A stretch of 38,266 nt of DNA from an uncultured Prevotellaceae bacterium (GTDB lineage: Bacteria; Bacteroidota; Bacteroidia; Bacteroidales; Bacteroidaceae), in contig CACYRS010000020.1 in the NCBI GenBank assembly GCA_902776935.1, positions 1 to 38,266 of the forward strand, given 5' to 3'. Shown here one piece after another: positions 34,995 to 38,266 of the stretch (position 1 is its first letter; each line of letters begins with the position of its first letter). The position numbers were made by a program, and so were the translations under genes. The notes beneath the pieces are model-generated. The model was not told the origin of the DNA and ran no database searches. It worked only from the letters and a program-made list of their open reading frames with translations.

Positions 34995-35031
34995 GAATGA
35001 AAAAGAGAGGCTCTTTCGAGTCTCTCATTCC
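34995..35031 (-). promoter_or_regulatory. Leader hairpin upstream of rimP
   Basis: GAATGA near 34995 pairs with TCATTC, and inside it GAGAGGCTC pairs with GAGTCTCTC around a TTTC loop, giving a strong stem-loop in the predicted 57-nt leader of the rimP operon. There is no U-run after it on the minus strand, so it is not a standard terminator. NusA-dependent control of this leader, known for the E. coli nusA operon, is a possibility only. Confidence 0.55.
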
Positions 35032-35042
35032 ACTGAACGGGT

Positions 35043-35074
35043 GCAAAGGTACAATTTTCCCCCCATTCTGCCAA
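35043..35074 (-). promoter_or_regulatory. Strong promoter of the rimP-nusA-infB-suf operon
   Basis: On the minus strand TTTG (35071-35074) is followed after exactly 19 bp by TACCTTTGC (35043-35051). This is the best full match to the Bacteroidota TTTG-N19-TAnnTTTG promoter in the window. Transcription should start near 35036. Confidence 0.85.
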
Positions 35075-35090
35075 ATATTTAGGTGTTTTT

Positions 35091-36851
35091 TTACACGATA
35101 GCACTAAATATTTCTAATTTCTTGCCTTTTAGCGATATATTTTCCACACGTTTTTTATCTATTCTGATAATAGATGATGTTTCCTTTGGTTTCTTGGGAG
35201 CAAGAATCTTCTTGTACTCCTCTTGATTTTTCAGCAACTCCTGTGCTTCTTTTACCTGGCAGTCATACCGAAGACCTGACTCTATGGAGCCTGCCTGATA
35301 GTAATAAGCTGCGATGATGTCAGCCTCGATAACCTGTAGAAGAACCTGCTTATGCTTCTCAAGGTCAACGGCAACATCATGATTAAGTTTCTTTTCCAGG
35401 TTGTCAAAAGCCTCCTTGGCATCATCGTAATATCCCTCAAACTGGGCGGTCTTGACAAGTTGCTCCAACTGTTTCTTGCTAACAGGGTCATAGGTGAATC
35501 CGCTCTTTATCACACGAGCCTTAAACTCCTCCCAATCGGTATCTGTAAGATGGAATTCCGATGGTTTGGCTATCTGAGGATGTTTAGCAATATACTCCAC
35601 AACATAGTCAAACATCACCTCAGTAGAATCCTGTCCTGTAGCAGAGAGATAGAAGGCGATATTAGGTATAGTGTCAGCCTTTACCTCGATATCCGGTTTG
35701 ATGCCACCTCCGTCACGAACCTCGCGACCTCCAACGGTATAGAACACCTTTGTCAACGAGTCGGGAATATGTTCACGATACCCACCTCCCGAGTGTTTAT
35801 AATTAACGGCCTGTATGCATCGCCCGCTGGGGATGTAATACTTAGATGTGGTAACCTTCAGATTAGTGTTATATGGCAGATCGATAGGCACTTGCACCAA
35901 TCCCTTACCAAAGGTTCGGGTACCCATGATTACTGCTCTATCAAGATCCTGTAAAGCCCCGCTGGTAATCTCACTTGCAGAGGCGCTCTCACCATTAACC
36001 AAAACTACAAGTGGCATAATGGTATCCACTGGTTCTAGGGTTGTCTTATAGCTACGAGAAGCTTCTTTCAACTTTCCTCTGTTTTCTACAACAGTAACGC
36101 CCTTTGGCACCCACAGGTTTACAATATTGACAGCCTCAGCCTCAGAGCCTCCACCATTACCACGAAGGTCGAAGATCAACGAGGTGGCTCCTTGTTTCTT
36201 CAGGTCTACAAAGGCACGACGCACCTCCTTGCCACTCTCCTGAGTAAAAGAATTGAAATTGATATATCCGATATTACCTTCGAGGATACCATAGTACGGC
36301 ATCTCGGGCAGTTTGATATTCTTTCGTGTGATCTTGAATTTCATCTCCTTCTCCACAGACGGTCTGAAAACTTTCAGGAGAAAAGTAGTACCAGGTTCAC
36401 CTCTCAGATGATTACTCACATAACTCACATCCTTATGCGTCATCAGCGAGTCGTCGATACTTATTATCACATCACCCTTCTTCAAACCAGCCTCCGCAGC
36501 AGGCATTCCTGCGTATGGCTCATCAATGACGATACGGTTAAGTTTCTGGTGCTTACGGATCAGAGCTCCGATACCCGCATACTTACCTGTGAGCATCATC
36601 TTTAGGTCCTTGGTGTCCTCCTGGGCATAGTACTCTGTATACGGGTCCAAACTACGCAGCATGGCATTGATGGCTGTACCGATAGTCTCCTTGGGATTTA
36701 GTGTATCAACATACAACAACTCAAGGTTCTTATATACGTTATTAAAAATATCAAGATGTTTGCCCACCTCGAAGTGGTGGTCTTTCTGCGTCTGCGCTGG
36801 CATATCCGACGCCAGCATCATCACGATTCCTAAAAGAAATAATTTTCTCAT
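35091..36851 (-). CDS. S41-family C-terminal processing protease with PDZ domain
   Basis: A 586-residue exported serine protease of the Tsp/CtpA type. Signal peptide (LFLLGIVMMLASDMPAQ), a leading helical region (YVDTLNPKETIGTAINAMLRSLDPYTEYY), PDZ domain (about 85-175: PAAEAGLKKGDVIISIDD), and the protease core: FDLRGNGGGSEAEA, NGESASASEITSGAL with the likely catalytic Ser291, and TRTFGKGLVQ with Lys316, 25 residues later as in E. coli Tsp. The C-terminal 200 residues are helical and rich in Lys/Glu. It would trim or degrade periplasmic proteins. It lies 11 bp downstream of the GH5 gene and probably shares its promoter. Confidence 0.94.
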   Translation of the reverse strand: MRKLFLLGIVMMLASDMPAQTQKDHHFEVGKHLDIFNNVYKNLELLYVDTLNPKETIGTAINAMLRSLDPYTEYYAQEDTKDLKMMLTGKYAGIGALIRKHQKLNRIVIDEPYAGMPAAEAGLKKGDVIISIDDSLMTHKDVSYVSNHLRGEPGTTFLLKVFRPSVEKEMKFKITRKNIKLPEMPYYGILEGNIGYINFNSFTQESGKEVRRAFVDLKKQGATSLIFDLRGNGGGSEAEAVNIVNLWVPKGVTVVENRGKLKEASRSYKTTLEPVDTIMPLVVLVNGESASASEITSGALQDLDRAVIMGTRTFGKGLVQVPIDLPYNTNLKVTTSKYYIPSGRCIQAVNYKHSGGGYREHIPDSLTKVFYTVGGREVRDGGGIKPDIEVKADTIPNIAFYLSATGQDSTEVMFDYVVEYIAKHPQIAKPSEFHLTDTDWEEFKARVIKSGFTYDPVSKKQLEQLVKTAQFEGYYDDAKEAFDNLEKKLNHDVAVDLEKHKQVLLQVIEADIIAAYYYQAGSIESGLRYDCQVKEAQELLKNQEEYKKILAPKKPKETSSIIRIDKKRVENISLKGKKLEIFSAIV

Positions 36852-36862
36852 TTATATAATTA

Positions 36863-38011
36863 TTATTCTCCCAGTTTCTTGCCCGACATAAGAAGCTCTA
36901 CTAATGGACGATCCTTATATGAATGGCGCTGCTGATCCCAGAAACCGAAATCGGCATCGTAGCACCATGTGGTCCAGGCGATATTAAACTCATCAAACAC
37001 GGTCAGCACATCGCGATACCACGTGTATGCCAGTTCACGGTCAACTGGCTCGTAAACGCCCCACTCTCCACAGAACAACTGAAGATCATATTTCTTTGCA
37101 GCCTCGATAGCATCCTTAAACTGCTCACGGATAGTATTTATATCCCACACCTGCTCAGTATAAGGCTTTAGTTCACTCTTGATTTCATCGGGAGCTGCAT
37201 CGTAGTCTTCTTTTGACACAAGCACTCCTGGATAGTTAACCTTACCCTTATAAGCCTTGCAGAGTGGCGACCACCATGCACCATAGTGAGTAAGGAGCAT
37301 CGGATTGTAATAGTGGAAACTGAGGATGATGTTCTTGTCGCCCTCAGGAACCTTAAGATATTTCATCGTCTCATGGCCCTGCCAACGGTTAGAGCCAACA
37401 ACAAGCGTACGTTGTGGTTCAACCTTACGTAAAGCCTTGTGAACCTTGGCCACCAGCTTGTTCCATTGCTCATGCTCATCGGCTACGGGCTCATTCATAA
37501 ACTCATAGGCCACCCAGTCGCAACTACGATTCTTAAGGAAGTCAGAGATCTGATTCCATAAATTTATCAAATCCTGCTGGGCTTTGTCGGAGGTGAAGAG
37601 TGTATTTGCAGCCTTATCACCCTCATTGACGGCATTGAAATAGTGAGAGCGGATGATATGCAGATCTACGATGGCACGGAGGTTGTACTTACGGGCCCAG
37701 TTGAGGGCATTATCCAGAAGGCTCCAAGCTTCGGAGAGTCTATTGCCCTTCTCATCCCAAAACTGTACTTCATCAATGGGGATACGGACAAAATCGAAAC
37801 CAAGATCTGAGAGCCGTGCGAAATCATCCTCCTGTATATGAAGCTTGCGGGCCTCACCACGCTGTTCTGACTGCGAAAGCCAATGGCTTACGTTTGTTCC
37901 GCGCTTGATACGGAAGTTATTTACTTTGCCCGTCTGAGCCAGACAAGACATTGAGATAAACAGAGCCGAAACTATGGCTGCGATAGTAAAAACTGTCTTA
38001 TTCATTATCAT
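36863..38011 (-). CDS. GH5-family secreted glycoside hydrolase (endo-beta-glucanase/mannanase type)
   Basis: A 382-residue enzyme of glycoside hydrolase family 5. After a signal peptide ending CLAQ, the (beta/alpha)8 barrel shows RIKRGTNVSHWLSQ, LGFDFVRIPID, LRAIVDLHII, the acid/base VAYEFMNEP (Glu174), ILSFHYYNP and the nucleophile LFCGEWGVYE (Glu316). Both catalytic glutamates are in place. Substrate (cellulose, mixed-linkage glucan, mannan) cannot be assigned from this. The signal could be read as a lipoprotein (SMSC), but the residue three before Cys is not typical, so I prefer signal peptidase I. The ATG at 38005 is an alternative start. No other polysaccharide genes adjoin it. Confidence 0.92.
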   Translation of the reverse strand: MIMNKTVFTIAAIVSALFISMSCLAQTGKVNNFRIKRGTNVSHWLSQSEQRGEARKLHIQEDDFARLSDLGFDFVRIPIDEVQFWDEKGNRLSEAWSLLDNALNWARKYNLRAIVDLHIIRSHYFNAVNEGDKAANTLFTSDKAQQDLINLWNQISDFLKNRSCDWVAYEFMNEPVADEHEQWNKLVAKVHKALRKVEPQRTLVVGSNRWQGHETMKYLKVPEGDKNIILSFHYYNPMLLTHYGAWWSPLCKAYKGKVNYPGVLVSKEDYDAAPDEIKSELKPYTEQVWDINTIREQFKDAIEAAKKYDLQLFCGEWGVYEPVDRELAYTWYRDVLTVFDEFNIAWTTWCYDADFGFWDQQRHSYKDRPLVELLMSGKKLGE

Positions 38012-38039
38012 TGTTTTTTATTATCCTTTGTTCCAATTT

Positions 38040-38048
38040 GCAAAGATA
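38040..38048 (-). promoter_or_regulatory. -7 box for the GH5-protease unit
   Basis: The minus strand reads TATCTTTGC, 28 bp before the GH5 start. A weak ATTG lies 21 bp upstream in the -33 position. Confidence 0.65.
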
Positions 38049-38128
38049 GGCATTTTTTCGCAAATAATACAATTTTTTGAAAAAAATCGAATAAATATTT
38101 ATGTGGTAAAGATAATGAGAAAAAAAAA

Positions 38129-38144
38129 GTTGGATTACTCCAAC
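38129..38144 (-). terminator. Rho-independent terminator of the former tRNA-Asn gene
   Basis: On the minus strand GTTGGA and TCCAAC form a perfect 6-bp stem with a 4-nt loop, followed directly by eight T residues (A-run at 38121-38128). It begins 24 bp past the 3' end of the tRNA-Asn fragment, so it is the original tRNA terminator. Confidence 0.85.
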
Positions 38145-38167
38145 TCCATGTTCAAAACAGGTTTAAC

Positions 38168-38212
38168 TGGCGCTTCAGGATGGGCTTGAACCAACGACCC
38201 CCTGATTAACAG
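38168..38212 (-). pseudogene. 3' half of a tRNA-Asn gene (integration-site remnant)
   Basis: Read on the minus strand, the sequence starts at the anticodon loop CTGTTAA (anticodon GTT, Asn; 38206-38212). It continues with the 3' anticodon stem, variable loop, T arm (GTTGG-TTCAAGC-CCATC) and the acceptor strand CTGAAGC-G-CCA ending at 38168. The 5' side of the anticodon stem, the D arm and the 5' acceptor strand are missing; the sequence to the right is AT-rich with no tRNA features. One T-stem pair is a T-T mismatch. The cut exactly at the anticodon loop is typical of tyrosine-recombinase att sites. By the usual tRNA integration geometry the element should lie to the right, ending at an intact tRNA-Asn. 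Confidence 0.8.
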
Positions 38213-38266
38213 TTAAAAAATGTAATATTTTGTGATATTTGCTTTATGGTTATTTGGTTGATTCAC

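Noticed and set aside
34995-35031. Leader hairpin as the terminator of the S41 protease gene
   Set aside because: It lies downstream of the rimP promoter and has no T-run on the minus strand; a role in the rimP leader fits better.
38160-38266. An intact tRNA-Asn gene at the right end
   Set aside because: Only the part from the anticodon loop to CCA is present. The sequence where the 5' anticodon stem, D arm and acceptor strand should be is AT-rich and does not pair.

Overview
The window comes from a Bacteroidota genome, most likely a Prevotella-type member of the Bacteroidales. Evidence seen in the sequence: a SusC/SusD pair, lipoproteins with acidic residues after the lipobox cysteine, a T9SS-type C-terminal sorting domain, BACON-like domains, AraC regulators joined to periplasmic sensors, almost no Shine-Dalgarno sequences, and repeated TAnnTTTGC (-7) boxes, one with a TTTG (-33) box at exactly 19 bp. 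No database search was run, so family names rest on recognised motifs and gene order.

Layout, left to right. (1) 1-256: the C-terminus of a VirE/DUF3987-type protein, cut by the window edge. (2) 371-10133: a compact fructan-utilisation locus on the minus strand (SusC, SusD, DUF4960-type glycan-binding lipoprotein, GH32 lipoprotein). Its putative regulator fuses a sugar-binding periplasmic domain, one membrane helix and an AraC DNA-binding domain, with no kinase or receiver. A 66-bp nested dyad lies between the regulator and susC. (3) 10270-16495: housekeeping genes: gpmI, a divergent histidine-acid phosphatase, and a minus-strand run sufS, sodium/solute symporter, rnhB. (4) 16496-20940: a plus-strand accessory block with a 455-bp regulatory region, two overlapping genes of unknown function and a GC-rich DUF3987-type primase/helicase-like gene preceded by four CTGATAG repeats. 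(5) 20999-26690: a minus-strand unit with a Kelch-propeller/membrane/AraC regulator, a small T9SS-sorted protein and a 1143-residue secreted BACON-like protein. (6) 26732-35074: rimP-nusA-infB-sufB-sufC-sufD, apparently transcribed from one strong promoter. (7) 35091-38011: a GH5 glycosidase and an S41 C-terminal processing protease. (8) 38129-38212: a tRNA-Asn terminator and the 3' half of a tRNA-Asn gene without its 5' half, the signature of an integration site. The element itself is predicted to lie to the right of the window.

The points that most deserve a second look are: sufBCD and sufS, usually adjacent in this phylum, are separated by about 10.2 kb of accessory genes; two one-component membrane-spanning AraC regulators with different sensors occur in the same window; the CTGATAG array and the 22-bp operator-like inverted repeat control the unknown accessory block; and the orphan tRNA-Asn 3' end predicts an adjacent integrated element. 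The strongest candidate for an undescribed system is either the Kelch-AraC/T9SS/BACON trio or the two-gene unit at 16951-18334 with its own operator.
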